NCBI RefSeq assembly: GCF_000590555.1 | Contig: NC_022198.1 | Span: 1,662,893 to 1,726,892 of the forward strand | Source of the DNA: Corynebacterium argentoratense DSM 44202 | Lineage (GTDB): Bacteria; Actinomycetota; Actinomycetes; Mycobacteriales; Mycobacteriaceae | Direction: 5' to 3' | DNA length: 64,000 bases | Part shown: positions 21,720 through 30,348 of the stretch, one piece after another | How the letters are laid out: each line of letters opens with the position of its first letter | Position numbering within the stretch: position 1 is the stretch's first letter | Notes under the pieces: generated by a model | Databases searched by the model: none | The model's input: only the letters and a program-made list of their open reading frames with translations | Told to the model about the DNA's origin: nothing | Made by a program: the position numbers and the translations under genes

Positions 21720-23252
21720 CTAGGACCCACCACGACGCCACCTCGCAACGATCTCCGCAACAGCCGGGCTGATCGCATCCGCTAACTGGCGCGCATCACA
21801 TGGAGCATCAAATGATGACGCCGCGAGCGCATGGGCATAGGCAGCCACAGCCACCGACTCCACGCGCGGCTGCGCAGCAACCACAGCAGCCAACACCCCC
21901 GACAACACATCCCCCGAGCCCGGGGTCGCCGCCCACGAGGACTGCGAAGGAATAATCAACGCTGGTTGATGATCACCCGGACTAACCACCACCGTGGTAT
22001 GGCCCTTGAGCAGCACACACGCACCGAATTCCTGCGCCAACGCACGCGCCGCATCCACCCGCGAAACATAATGGGACGGCGAGCTCCCCATGATGCGTTC
22101 AAACTCCCCATCATGCGGCGTCAACACAGTCAACAAACCGGCACGATAGCGCTCGCGAAGAACCTCACGCACCGGATCACCACCCGAAGCAATCGCCGTC
22201 AACGCATCAGCATCAACCACCACCGAAACATCGCGCTGCAGTACGTCGAGCAGATCCCCCACAGCAGTCGAATTCCCCGGCCCCACAACAACACAATCAC
22301 TACGCCCCGCCCCAACAACAACACTCGGAAACGCCGACAGCACCTGCTGAGCACACTGCCCCACATAACGAACCATCGACGACGTCGCCCTCACCGCACC
22401 CGCAACCGCCAACACCGCAGCCCCCGGATACGCAGAACTACCCGCATACACCGACACCACACCACCGGTGTACTTATTCGACTCCTCCCCCGGAACCGGC
22501 CAACAACCCCCATCCACACTAAGCCCCCATGGGAGCTCGCGGCGCAACTGCTCATCAATCCCCAAACCCCTGCACACAACCCGGCCGCAAACCGACCGCC
22601 GCAACACATGCACCGGCTTCACACCACCAAAAGTCACTGTACGCTGCGCCACCAACGTCGCCGGATCCACCGCCCCACCCATGGGATCAGCACCAGAAGG
22701 AAGATCAACCGCCAACACCGGTGTACCTGCCGCCGCACACCCCGCGACGTCATCAATCACTTCACGCACAGAACCACGCAGCGGCCCCTCCGCACCAATA
22801 CCCAACAAACCATCAACGATCAGATCAGGACAAAACGCGCCCACGGCGCCCGGCGAATCAAGCCACCGCACACCGGCCCGACGCGCAGCTTCCGCCCCCT
22901 GAACATGCACAGAATCCGAGGAAGCAACAACCCTCACCTGCGCACCCCTACGCGCCAGCTCTGCCGCGGCGAACAGGGCGTCCCCACCGTTGTTCCCAGC
23001 CCCCACCAAAACCAGCACCCTCGACCCATAAACCCGCCGCGTGGTACTGCAGGAGCGCAACATGTCCGCGGCTTCGACAGCCACGGCAAACGCAGCGGAC
23101 TGCATAAGGACCAGACCCTGTGCCGCGAGCAAAGGCTGCTCAGCACGACGCACCTGCTGCGGGGTATACACCGGGGTTCCGCACAATCCCTCAGCTGCGG
23201 TCTCAGCGCGACCACCAGAGGTCATCCCGGCGCGTGCATGCTGTGCTGGCAT
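21720..23252 (-). CDS. nnr: Bifunctional NAD(P)H-hydrate epimerase/dehydratase
   Basis: The product is about 510 residues. The N-terminal YjeF epimerase domain has VLVLVGAGNNGGDALFAA and VDLPSGADPMGG. The C-terminal ribokinase-like ATP/ADP-dependent dehydratase shows VVDADALTAI, TPHDGEFERI and AATPGSGDVLSGVLAA. It repairs hydrated NADH and NADPH. Several starts are close together (GTG 23261, GTG 23255, ATG 23252); ATG 23252 is used without a strong ribosome site. It lies immediately after the truncated protease-like gene and 11 nt before alr-tsaE. Confidence 0.9.
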   Translation of the reverse strand: MPAQHARAGMTSGGRAETAAEGLCGTPVYTPQQVRRAEQPLLAAQGLVLMQSAAFAVAVEAADMLRSCSTTRRVYGSRVLVLVGAGNNGGDALFAAAELARRGAQVRVVASSDSVHVQGAEAARRAGVRWLDSPGAVGAFCPDLIVDGLLGIGAEGPLRGSVREVIDDVAGCAAAGTPVLAVDLPSGADPMGGAVDPATLVAQRTVTFGGVKPVHVLRRSVCGRVVCRGLGIDEQLRRELPWGLSVDGGCWPVPGEESNKYTGGVVSVYAGSSAYPGAAVLAVAGAVRATSSMVRYVGQCAQQVLSAFPSVVVGAGRSDCVVVGPGNSTAVGDLLDVLQRDVSVVVDADALTAIASGGDPVREVLRERYRAGLLTVLTPHDGEFERIMGSSPSHYVSRVDAARALAQEFGACVLLKGHTTVVVSPGDHQPALIIPSQSSWAATPGSGDVLSGVLAAVVAAQPRVESVAVAAYAHALAASSFDAPCDARQLADAISPAVAEIVARWRRGGS

Positions 23253-23261
23253 CACAACCAC

Positions 23262-23819
23262 TTAGCCCCTACGTCCCCACGGGGCGATCAATCCTGCGGG
23301 ATGCCCACCATGGTCAAGCAACCAACCGAAGACAGCGACTAGTGGGGCCAACAACACTAATAGCGGAATCCACCACGCCGAGGAACTACCAGCATCGGGG
23401 GCAGGCTTTTTCGGGATCTCCTGCTTCGGAGGATCCTGCTTCGGAGGCACTGGCAGCGGCTGAGTAACCACAGGCTCGGAAACTGCCGGTTCAGAAGGTT
23501 CGGCGGAGTCGTCTATCCCAAAGCGAATGAGGCTGTAGGACTCACCATCTTTCCACCACTGTTGTTCGTAGCAGTGCTGTGCGGTAATGACCCACTGGGG
23601 TGCTACCAGTGCGCCTGCACACTGCTGCATGTGGCCGGGGTCGCCAAGCTCCAGATATGCGGCTGCTTGAGCAAGCGGATCCTCTGCCTGTGCGCGAGGC
23701 GCCGGCGGATTAGGGTAATGCAGGTCTGCAGCATGAGCTATTGGCGACACCTGCCCTAACAATGTTGAAGAAACGAGGGAACTCACGATCACCGCAGCCA
23801 CTGCTGCACGGGATTTCAT
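23262..23819 (-). CDS. Truncated trypsin-like protein with signal peptide and C-terminal anchor
   Basis: This 185-residue protein has an N-terminal signal (about residues 1-30). Next comes the serine-protease segment CAGALVAPQWVITAQHC, which contains the catalytic-His box AQHC. Only about 30 more residues of protease-like sequence follow before a Pro/Lys-rich linker. A hydrophobic helix (WWIPLLVLLAPLVAVFGWLL) then precedes a basic end. The Asp and GDSGGP serine regions of the chymotrypsin fold are absent, so proteolysis is not expected. It may be an internal-deletion product or a retained membrane protein. Confidence 0.7.
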   Translation of the reverse strand: MKSRAAVAAVIVSSLVSSTLLGQVSPIAHAADLHYPNPPAPRAQAEDPLAQAAAYLELGDPGHMQQCAGALVAPQWVITAQHCYEQQWWKDGESYSLIRFGIDDSAEPSEPAVSEPVVTQPLPVPPKQDPPKQEIPKKPAPDAGSSSAWWIPLLVLLAPLVAVFGWLLDHGGHPAGLIAPWGRRG

Positions 23820-23840
23820 GATGGTAACGACGCTGTATAT

Positions 23841-25706
23841 CTACTCGACGGTAACGGATTTTGCCAGGTTGCGGGGCTTATCAATGTCTTCGTTACCGCA
23901 CTGGCGGGCGATTTCTGCAGCGAGGAACTGCAGGGGAACTGTGGCCAACAGCGGCTGCATAATGGTTGAGGATTTAGGCAACCGCACCAACCAGTTTGCG
24001 AACGGTTCCACTGCAGTGTCGCCTTCCTCCGCGATGACAATTGTCTTAGCACCACGGGCGCGGATTTCCTGAATGTTGGACACGATTTTGGAATGCAGGG
24101 TCTTGACGCCGCGGGGGGAAGGAACAATCACAACCACCGGCAGATCATCCTCAATCAAGGCAATCGGACCATGCTTGAGCTCGCCGGCGGGGAAGCCTTC
24201 CGCGTGAATGTACGCGAGCTCCTTGAGCTTGAGCGCACCTTCCAGGGCGACCGGGAAACCTACCCCGCGGCCTAGGAAGAGCATGGTCGGGATGGGACCG
24301 AGGTTCTTACCGATCCGCAGGATTTCTTCCTCACAAGTCAGCACCTGTTCAATCTGCGCGGGAATGGACTCCAGGTCGGACCAAATCCGGGCAATCTCAT
24401 CCGGGTACTTGGTGCCTCGAGCCTGTGCCAACGCCAAACCAATGATGTAGTTAGCTGCGACCTGGGCCAAGAAAGCCTTGGTAGAAGCCACACCAATTTC
24501 AGGTCCCGCGTGGGTGTAGAGCACAGCGTCAGCTTCGCGAGGAATCTGCGCCCCGTTGGTGTTGCAGACCGCCAAAACTTTCGCTCCCTGTGCTTTCGCG
24601 TGGCGCACGGCTTCCAGCGTATCTGCGGTTTCACCAGACTGTGAGATGGCAACCACTAGGGTGCGAGAATCCAAAATCGGGTCTCGGTAGCGGAACTCGC
24701 TAGCCACCTCGATCTCAACTGGGATACGCACCCAGTGCTCGATGGCGTATTTCGCGAGTAGCCCAGAGTGGTAGGCAGAGCCGCAGGCGACAACATAAAC
24801 CTTGTCGAGGTTTTTCATGTCGGACTCGCTCAGGTTCTGCTCGTCCAGCACCACGCGACCGTCCCGGAAGTGGCCTGCCAATGTGTCACGCACAGCTGCG
24901 GGTTGCTCATGAATTTCCTTCATCATGAAGGAGTCGTAGCCACCCTTTTCTGCAGCTGCCAGGTCCCAGTCGATGCGGAAGGGCTTGCCCTGGGCAGGGC
25001 TTCCATCAAAATTGAAAATCGCGTAACCATCAGCGGTGATAATCACCATATTGTCCTGGTTAAGCTCGACGGCATCCTTCGTGTATTCGATGAAAGCAGC
25101 AACGTCAGAGCCCAAGAACATCTCGTTATCACCCACGCCAACGATCAATGGAGTGGAGCGGCGACCGGCGATGATCTTGTCTGGATGATCAGCATGCATC
25201 ATCAGCAGCGTGAAAGCACCCTCCAGGCGGCTCAGCACTAGGCGTGCACTGGCCTCAAAATCTCCAGCGGTGTCGCCCTCGTTGTACGCACGGGCGAGCA
25301 AGTGAGCAGCTACCTCAGAGTCCGTGTCGGATTTCAACTCAACACCAGCTGCTTCAAGCTCAGCTCGCAGTGGCGCAAAGTTTTCAATGATTCCGTTATG
25401 AACAATCGCAGCTTTGTTGTCGAAGCTGACATGCGGGTGCGCGTTGACATCGGTGGGGCGGCCGTGAGTTGCCCAACGAGTGTGGCCGATAGCCGTTGAC
25501 CCTTGAAGGGTGTCAGCCCCAACCTCCTCGATCAAATCATCCAGGTTAGCGAGCTTGCCGGCGCGTTTGACGACACCCAACCCGCCTTGGCCATCAGCAA
25601 CCGCGATGCCTGAGGAATCGTAGCCTCGGTATTCCATTCGACGGAGCGCTTCCAGGGCAACATTCAAACCACTACGGTGACCAACATATCCGACAATTCC
25701 ACACAT
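23841..25706 (-). CDS. glmS: Glutamine--fructose-6-phosphate aminotransferase
   Basis: The enzyme is 621 residues and makes glucosamine-6-phosphate, the entry to peptidoglycan amino sugars. Cys2 of MCGIVGYVGHR is the glutaminase nucleophile after Met removal. Two SIS domains follow (VVACGSAYHSGLLAKYAIE, SQSGETADTLEA and LGRGVGFPVALEGALKLKE). The C terminus DKPRNLAKSVTVE is conserved. No glmS ribozyme is expected or seen. It is divergent from the alpha/beta-hydrolase gene with 32 bp between them. Confidence 0.97.
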   Translation of the reverse strand: MCGIVGYVGHRSGLNVALEALRRMEYRGYDSSGIAVADGQGGLGVVKRAGKLANLDDLIEEVGADTLQGSTAIGHTRWATHGRPTDVNAHPHVSFDNKAAIVHNGIIENFAPLRAELEAAGVELKSDTDSEVAAHLLARAYNEGDTAGDFEASARLVLSRLEGAFTLLMMHADHPDKIIAGRRSTPLIVGVGDNEMFLGSDVAAFIEYTKDAVELNQDNMVIITADGYAIFNFDGSPAQGKPFRIDWDLAAAEKGGYDSFMMKEIHEQPAAVRDTLAGHFRDGRVVLDEQNLSESDMKNLDKVYVVACGSAYHSGLLAKYAIEHWVRIPVEIEVASEFRYRDPILDSRTLVVAISQSGETADTLEAVRHAKAQGAKVLAVCNTNGAQIPREADAVLYTHAGPEIGVASTKAFLAQVAANYIIGLALAQARGTKYPDEIARIWSDLESIPAQIEQVLTCEEEILRIGKNLGPIPTMLFLGRGVGFPVALEGALKLKELAYIHAEGFPAGELKHGPIALIEDDLPVVVIVPSPRGVKTLHSKIVSNIQEIRARGAKTIVIAEEGDTAVEPFANWLVRLPKSSTIMQPLLATVPLQFLAAEIARQCGNEDIDKPRNLAKSVTVE

Positions 25707-25738
25707 GCCGCCTATAGTACCTGCCTTCTACTATTGTT

Positions 25739-26569
25739 ATGGGGGTGGCTGAGAATTTGAAGAAGCTCCTAGCGTATCTATCCAAACGCGGACCTGAACG
25801 GGTTCTCGTCGGCGACCTTGACTATGCCGGCATTCCCGGCAAGGTATACGCCCCCGCATCCGGTTCAGGGCGTGCCGCAGTAGCCTTCGGGCACGATTGG
25901 ATGACTGATATTTCGCGCTACCATGCGACGCTGCGCCACCTAGCTAGTTGGGGCATTGTCGTCGCCGCTCCCAATACCGAAAAAGGTATCGCTCCCAACA
26001 CCCAAGGGTTTGCCTCCGACTTAGAAACCTGCCTGCAGATCCTCGCAGGGGTCAAACTCGGCACCGGTAAAACGACGGTCTCCCCGAACAAGCTAGGCGT
26101 CGTAGGCCACGGGATGGGCGGTGGCGCTGCCATCCTCGCAGCCGCGGATCGTCCCGCATTGAAAGCAGTCGTTGCCGCGTATCCGGCTGTGACCACCCCA
26201 CCGGCAGAAGACATTGCCCGTCTGCTTAACGTTCCCGGTTTGATCATTGGCTCCGCCGAAAACCAACTGCTCGATGCCGGCAACCCGGCAAAGGTCGCAC
26301 TCAACTACGGCGGCCCCGTGGTTTACCGTGAAATCAAGAAGGCCACATCTATCGGTTTTGCGGAAAACGCGATGTTCAGCGTGGCCATCGGCATGGGCTT
26401 GCCCAAAGCCGGTCCCCGAGAAATTGCGCGCGGACTCATCACCGGTTTCTTGCTTCACCAACTCGCCGGGGAAAAGAAATACGCAGGTTTTTCAGACAAC
26501 GAGGCAAAGGGGAAGGGTTTCGACACCATTCCCCACTCGGACATTGCTTCGCACGCAAGCCTGATTTAA
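25739..26569 (+). CDS. Alpha/beta-hydrolase-fold protein lacking the serine nucleophile
   Basis: The product is 276 residues and resembles the dienelactone-hydrolase/PETase-like branch of alpha/beta-hydrolases (AAVAFGHDWMTDISRYHATLRHLASWG). At the nucleophile elbow, where GHSMGGG is expected, the sequence is GHGMGGG, so the catalytic Ser is replaced by Gly. No other serine fills the site. It may be a non-catalytic binding protein. A TACTAT hexamer about 6 nt before the ATG suggests leaderless transcription. It is divergent from glmS. Confidence 0.72.
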   Translation: MGVAENLKKLLAYLSKRGPERVLVGDLDYAGIPGKVYAPASGSGRAAVAFGHDWMTDISRYHATLRHLASWGIVVAAPNTEKGIAPNTQGFASDLETCLQILAGVKLGTGKTTVSPNKLGVVGHGMGGGAAILAAADRPALKAVVAAYPAVTTPPAEDIARLLNVPGLIIGSAENQLLDAGNPAKVALNYGGPVVYREIKKATSIGFAENAMFSVAIGMGLPKAGPREIARGLITGFLLHQLAGEKKYAGFSDNEAKGKGFDTIPHSDIASHASLI

Positions 26570-26574
26570 AAGTC

Positions 26575-26868
26575 TCAACCAAGCCCATATAGCGACGCCC
26601 CGCTGTGCTCCACTGCCGGGCGTCGCTGCTTGCGTGGGCGTAGGCCTGGTACTTGGGGTGTGTAGTCTACGGATTCGTTGGGCTCGTGCTCACTCAGCGA
26701 ATTACTTGCATCTGCGGTTGATCCGCTGGGCGCATGATCAGCTTTCTCACCCACGGCATTCGCCTGCTCAATCGCCTTTTCCACAGCCGCATCAAATTGA
26801 CGAAGGCGTTCTTCGGCTTGCTGCCTGTAAGAATCTAAAATGCGGGAAAATTCCGGGTTCATGTCCAC
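26575..26868 (-). CDS. Small helical protein of an ESX-linked operon
   Basis: The product is 97 residues and not recognised by family. The N-terminal half is predicted helical and charged (FSRILDSYRQQAEERLRQF, AVEKAIEQANAVGEKAD). The rest is polar, with a basic segment LRPRKQRRPAVEH. There is no signal peptide or membrane segment. Its start overlaps the end of the 541-residue gene by 10 nt, so the two are co-translated. The position between glmS and glmM, close to the ESX genes, suggests it is an accessory or client of type VII secretion. Confidence 0.65.
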   Translation of the reverse strand: MDMNPEFSRILDSYRQQAEERLRQFDAAVEKAIEQANAVGEKADHAPSGSTADASNSLSEHEPNESVDYTPQVPGLRPRKQRRPAVEHSGASLYGLG

Positions 26869-28484
26869 TGTCCTCCTGTCCGGACGATACCTTTCACAGC
26901 TGGTGCAGCTTGGGCGGCCGCGGTTTTCTCTTTCGGATAGTCATACACAGGCTCTTGGGTGGCCTGAGCAGTCACATTCTGCGCCACAGGCTGCGGTGCA
27001 GAATCAGCCGGTGCAGACGGGCAGATATCCACGCCCGAGTGCTCAGCCGCTGGCGCCTGGATGGGCTCGGCCGCGGCAACCGCGGGTGCAGCGTGGGGGC
27101 CAATCCCCCATGCCTCGAGGGTTTGATTCACCTGGTTAACCACGTGTCCGATTCCCTGCTGGATGTGGCTCACAAGCTCGCCCCCATGAGCAATTGCGTA
27201 CTGCACGAGCTGACCGATTCCGGCAATAAGCATTCCAATTCCACCGGTGCCAACCACCTTGTGCAACAGGTCGCCGAGTTTAAAGTCCACCCCGAAGATC
27301 CGCGCCAACAGTCCCCCTTGCGCACCGGTGCTATCACCATCGCCAGAGTCGTCCGACTGCCCATCATTGGCTCCTTCATCCGCACCCTCGTCGGTGTCCC
27401 TAGCGCTGTCTTGATCCTCGTCATGAGCATCAACAGTGGGGGTGCCAGGCTTGGGATCGCATGTGTCGTCAGTGTCGCAATGCGCAGCAGAAGTCTGCAC
27501 GGGTGTGCGCAAGCCAGTCCGCTCCGATTGCTTCCTCTGTTCTTCAGCCATGTCGCCGCACGCGCACGGTGGGCTGTGCTGGGCGCCAGCGCATGCACAC
27601 TGTCCCGATGGAGCACTGTCCATTGTTGCCTGCCCCGCTGACTGAGCGGGTGGAGCCTGCTGTGCACCTGCAGCCGCCGGAGCGACGGGCGCCCCACCAA
27701 CTGGGGTACTCCCGCCACCACCGGTTCCTCCACCACTGCCACCGGCTACCCCACCACCGGACGCAGAGCCGCCCCCGACGGGCTGGGGTGTGTTACATGC
27801 GCCTGCTGGTTGCGTAGTTACCTCCTGTACAGCCGGATCATCTGTCTCCAGGACCGCCGGGCATCGCTGCTCGCAGGAGGCTATCGCTTCAACTTTCGCA
27901 GTGAGAGCTTCGAGCAATTCGTGCAGAGCAGTGTCGCGATCGGAGGCGGCCCCCAGAAGGATACTGGCCGCTTGGTCGATAAGCCCGGCACCTATCTCAA
28001 CGACTTGGGCGACCACTGCTGGATGTTTAACCGGGTCAATTACGCTCAGCTTGGCAACCACCCCATCGATCAGGTTTTTAAGTTGGCGCGCGATAAATGC
28101 CGTCTGAGCATCCATATCCGCTTCAATCGCATCAATAGTATTCCCTGCATCATTGCTGTCTTTTTCGACTTCATCCGCATCACTGAGACCCTTGAGCACC
28201 ATCCCAACAATGCCGCCTACGCCCTGGGCAATGAGCTCTCGGCCCGCGATTTGAACGATCGGCCGAAGCAGCGGCCACAGATACTTCGTCGTGCTCATAT
28301 CCGCAGAGCCGCGGGTGCTTCGCCCGCTTGCACGCAATGCGTTTGTGTCCAGCCCTGCGGTCGACGCGAAACGTTCGGATATTTCCGCAGCGCCCACCGC
28401 AGGCCCTCGGTACAGGCCACGAGAGCCCGCATGGAGTGCGTCGACGGACGCGGCGTAATCACGTACTGCTGGGTAACTAGTCAT
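26859..28484 (-). CDS. Large Gly/Cys-rich protein, candidate ESX client
   Basis: The product is 541 residues, of unknown family. Residues 1-220 look alpha-helical with hydrophobic faces (LWPLLRPIVQIAGRELIAQG, LIDQAASILLGAA). Residues 225-300 are Gly/Ala/Pro-rich. A cysteine-rich stretch (GQCACAGAQHSPPCACGDM) and an acidic stretch follow, then a second hydrophobic region (GTGGIGMLIAGIGQLVQYAIA) and a low-complexity tail. There is no Sec signal. It overlaps both neighbours by 8-10 nt. The plan of helical head, linker and hydrophobic tail resembles type VII substrates, but this is inference. Confidence 0.65.
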   Translation of the reverse strand: MTSYPAVRDYAASVDALHAGSRGLYRGPAVGAAEISERFASTAGLDTNALRASGRSTRGSADMSTTKYLWPLLRPIVQIAGRELIAQGVGGIVGMVLKGLSDADEVEKDSNDAGNTIDAIEADMDAQTAFIARQLKNLIDGVVAKLSVIDPVKHPAVVAQVVEIGAGLIDQAASILLGAASDRDTALHELLEALTAKVEAIASCEQRCPAVLETDDPAVQEVTTQPAGACNTPQPVGGGSASGGGVAGGSGGGTGGGGSTPVGGAPVAPAAAGAQQAPPAQSAGQATMDSAPSGQCACAGAQHSPPCACGDMAEEQRKQSERTGLRTPVQTSAAHCDTDDTCDPKPGTPTVDAHDEDQDSARDTDEGADEGANDGQSDDSGDGDSTGAQGGLLARIFGVDFKLGDLLHKVVGTGGIGMLIAGIGQLVQYAIAHGGELVSHIQQGIGHVVNQVNQTLEAWGIGPHAAPAVAAAEPIQAPAAEHSGVDICPSAPADSAPQPVAQNVTAQATQEPVYDYPKEKTAAAQAAPAVKGIVRTGGQWT

Positions 28485-28803
28485 CGTTGCCCCCTGTGTC
28501 GAACCAGCGCTGTGCTGATAAGTCCTGTTCTTTCAACTGTTTGACCAGTGAGATTCCTTTCTCGCTAACCCCTGTCATCCATCGCATTTGTCGGTAGTTA
28601 TTGCGATGAACGCGCATCATCATCCCGTGCAGGGCGATGGCATGGTCCCGAAAGTCCCTTCCCAAGGCCTGCGCAGGTAGGAAGGGTAAGTCCGCATTGT
28701 GCGCGGCGAGCTGGGTGCGTGCTTCACGCACAAGCTCATTGAGCAGATCAATAGCGGCATCAATGTCAACGTCCATGTCGTGACCCATGTGTCCCCCTTG
28801 CAT
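28477..28803 (-). CDS. Small helical protein heading the ESX-linked operon
   Basis: The product is up to 108 residues. The long model starts at 28803; ATG 28788 or 28776 are alternatives because a GGGGGA element precedes them. It is helical throughout (DAAIDLLNELVREARTQLAAHN) with a WMTG turn near residue 78, loosely recalling WXG100-like helical hairpins, though the WXG motif itself is absent. It overlaps the next gene by 8 nt. It may act as a chaperone or partner for the 541-residue protein. Confidence 0.62.
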   Translation of the reverse strand: MQGGHMGHDMDVDIDAAIDLLNELVREARTQLAAHNADLPFLPAQALGRDFRDHAIALHGMMMRVHRNNYRQMRWMTGVSEKGISLVKQLKEQDLSAQRWFDTGGNDD

Positions 28804-28861
28804 TGTTGTGCTTAAAATTTTTTCGGTGGTTTTTTCCCCTCACATACTTGGACGTAGAAAA

Positions 28862-28884
28862 ACCCCCGTGGGTTCCACGAGGGT
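28862..28884. terminator. Hairpin terminator between glmM and the ESX-linked operon
   Basis: CCCCCGTGG-GTT-CCACGAGGG forms a stem with one mismatch. It is flanked by AAAAA on one side and a T-rich stretch on the other, so it could work in both directions. It isolates the downstream three-gene operon from glmM. Confidence 0.72.
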
Positions 28885-28935
28885 CTAAAATTTTTTTATT
28901 GATGACGTCGCGGGGGTTGCGGCGTCCAGGTGACT

Positions 28936-30279
28936 TTAGACGTCTGCGACGACTGCGGCGAGGCGTCCAGCCACTTTTCGGGCGGTTTCTGCGTCGGCTG
29001 CCTCCACCATGACTCGGAATAGCTCCTCAGTTCCAGAGGGGCGCAGCAGCACGCGGCCAGACGATCCCAGCTCACTTTCTGCGGCGGCGATTGCGGCAAC
29101 TACGCGTTCGTGTTCAGCGATGATCGACTTGTCCGAGATGGGTACGTTAATCAGCACCTGCGGCAACACCATCATGGCTCCGGCGAGAGCCTTGAGGCTC
29201 AGTCCCGTTTCGGCCATCCTAGACATCAAGGCAAGCCCGGTCAGAACACCATCACCGGTGGTGCTGTGGTCAGGTAGCACAATGTGGCCTGATTGCTCGC
29301 CACCCAGAGAATAACCCCCATCAGTGAGCTCAGCGAGCACATAGCGGTCACCAACGGCCGTGGTGCGCAAGGTAATGCCGGCTTCATCCATAGCGAGCTT
29401 AAGTCCCAGGTTGCTCATCACCGTGGCGACGAGTGTGTTCTTGGTCAGCTGGCCATTGTCTTTCATCGCCAGCGCCAAAATCGCCATAATTTGATCCCCG
29501 TCAACAACGTTGCCTTCTGCATCCACAGCAAGACAACGGTCGGCGTCACCGTCATGAGCCAAGCCGATATCAGCCCCGTGTTCAACGACGGCACGCTGAG
29601 TTTCTTCAATGTAGGTCGAACCACAGTGATCGTTGATGTTATAGGCATTGGGCTCGTGGTGGATTGCCACAACTTCAGCACCTGCAGCACCATACGCCAA
29701 CGGTGCGATATCTGAAGCCGCACCATTCGCGGCGTCAACAACTACCTTGATGCCATCCAAGTTCGCCGGCATAGACTCCGACAGGTGCTGCAAGTATCGC
29801 TCCTGGGCGTCATGGGCTTCCTCAAGGACACGACCGATGCCATGGCCGGTAGGGCCCGTCTCTGGAAGGGAGTGCAACGCGCGCTCAATCTCGTCTTCGA
29901 CCTCGTCAGCTAGCTTGTGGCCACCGGCGGCGAAAAACTTAATGCCATTGTCGGGCATGGGGTTATGCGATGCGGAAATCATCACACCCATGTCCGCACC
30001 ATAATCATCGGTCAGGAAAGCAACAGCAGGTGTCGGCAAAACACCCACGCGCAACACATCGACGCCGCGGCTCGCCATGCCCGCAGACAGCGCCGCCGCC
30101 AACATCTCCCCCGACACACGCGGATCGCGGCCAACAATAGCAACAGGTCGACGCTTGGATGTGCGATTCTCGCTGGTCAAAACGTGAGCTGCGGCCGCAC
30201 CCAGCTTCAACGCAAGCTCCGCAGTCAAAGCCTTATTAGCAAGGCCTCGCACACCATCAGTACCAAAAAGTCGACTCAT
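28936..30279 (-). CDS. glmM: Phosphoglucosamine mutase
   Basis: The enzyme has 447 residues from ATG 30279 ([16 protein letters not shown]). It interconverts glucosamine-6-phosphate and glucosamine-1-phosphate. The phosphoserine loop is [17 protein letters not shown], the metal-binding loop is [14 protein letters not shown], and the phosphate-binding end is [19 protein letters not shown]. It is the second amino-sugar gene here after glmS, in the rplM-rpsI-glmM-glmS order of Corynebacteriales. Confidence 0.97.
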   Translation of the reverse strand: MSRLFGTDGVRGLANKALTAELALKLGAAAAHVLTSENRTSKRRPVAIVGRDPRVSGEMLAAALSAGMASRGVDVLRVGVLPTPAVAFLTDDYGADMGVMISASHNPMPDNGIKFFAAGGHKLADEVEDEIERALHSLPETGPTGHGIGRVLEEAHDAQERYLQHLSESMPANLDGIKVVVDAANGAASDIAPLAYGAAGAEVVAIHHEPNAYNINDHCGSTYIEETQRAVVEHGADIGLAHDGDADRCLAVDAEGNVVDGDQIMAILALAMKDNGQLTKNTLVATVMSNLGLKLAMDEAGITLRTTAVGDRYVLAELTDGGYSLGGEQSGHIVLPDHSTTGDGVLTGLALMSRMAETGLSLKALAGAMMVLPQVLINVPISDKSIIAEHERVVAAIAAAESELGSSGRVLLRPSGTEELFRVMVEAADAETARKVAGRLAAVVADV

Positions 30280-30348
30280 AGCCACCAAGTATGCCCCCAA
30301 AGGGCCCTCAAGTGGTCTTCACAGGCCGCACAGACAGCCGGCAAGGAT

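Noticed and set aside
28936..30279. glmM and pgm as duplicate copies of one gene
   Set aside because: They belong to different phosphohexomutase subgroups, with distinct N termini and loops.
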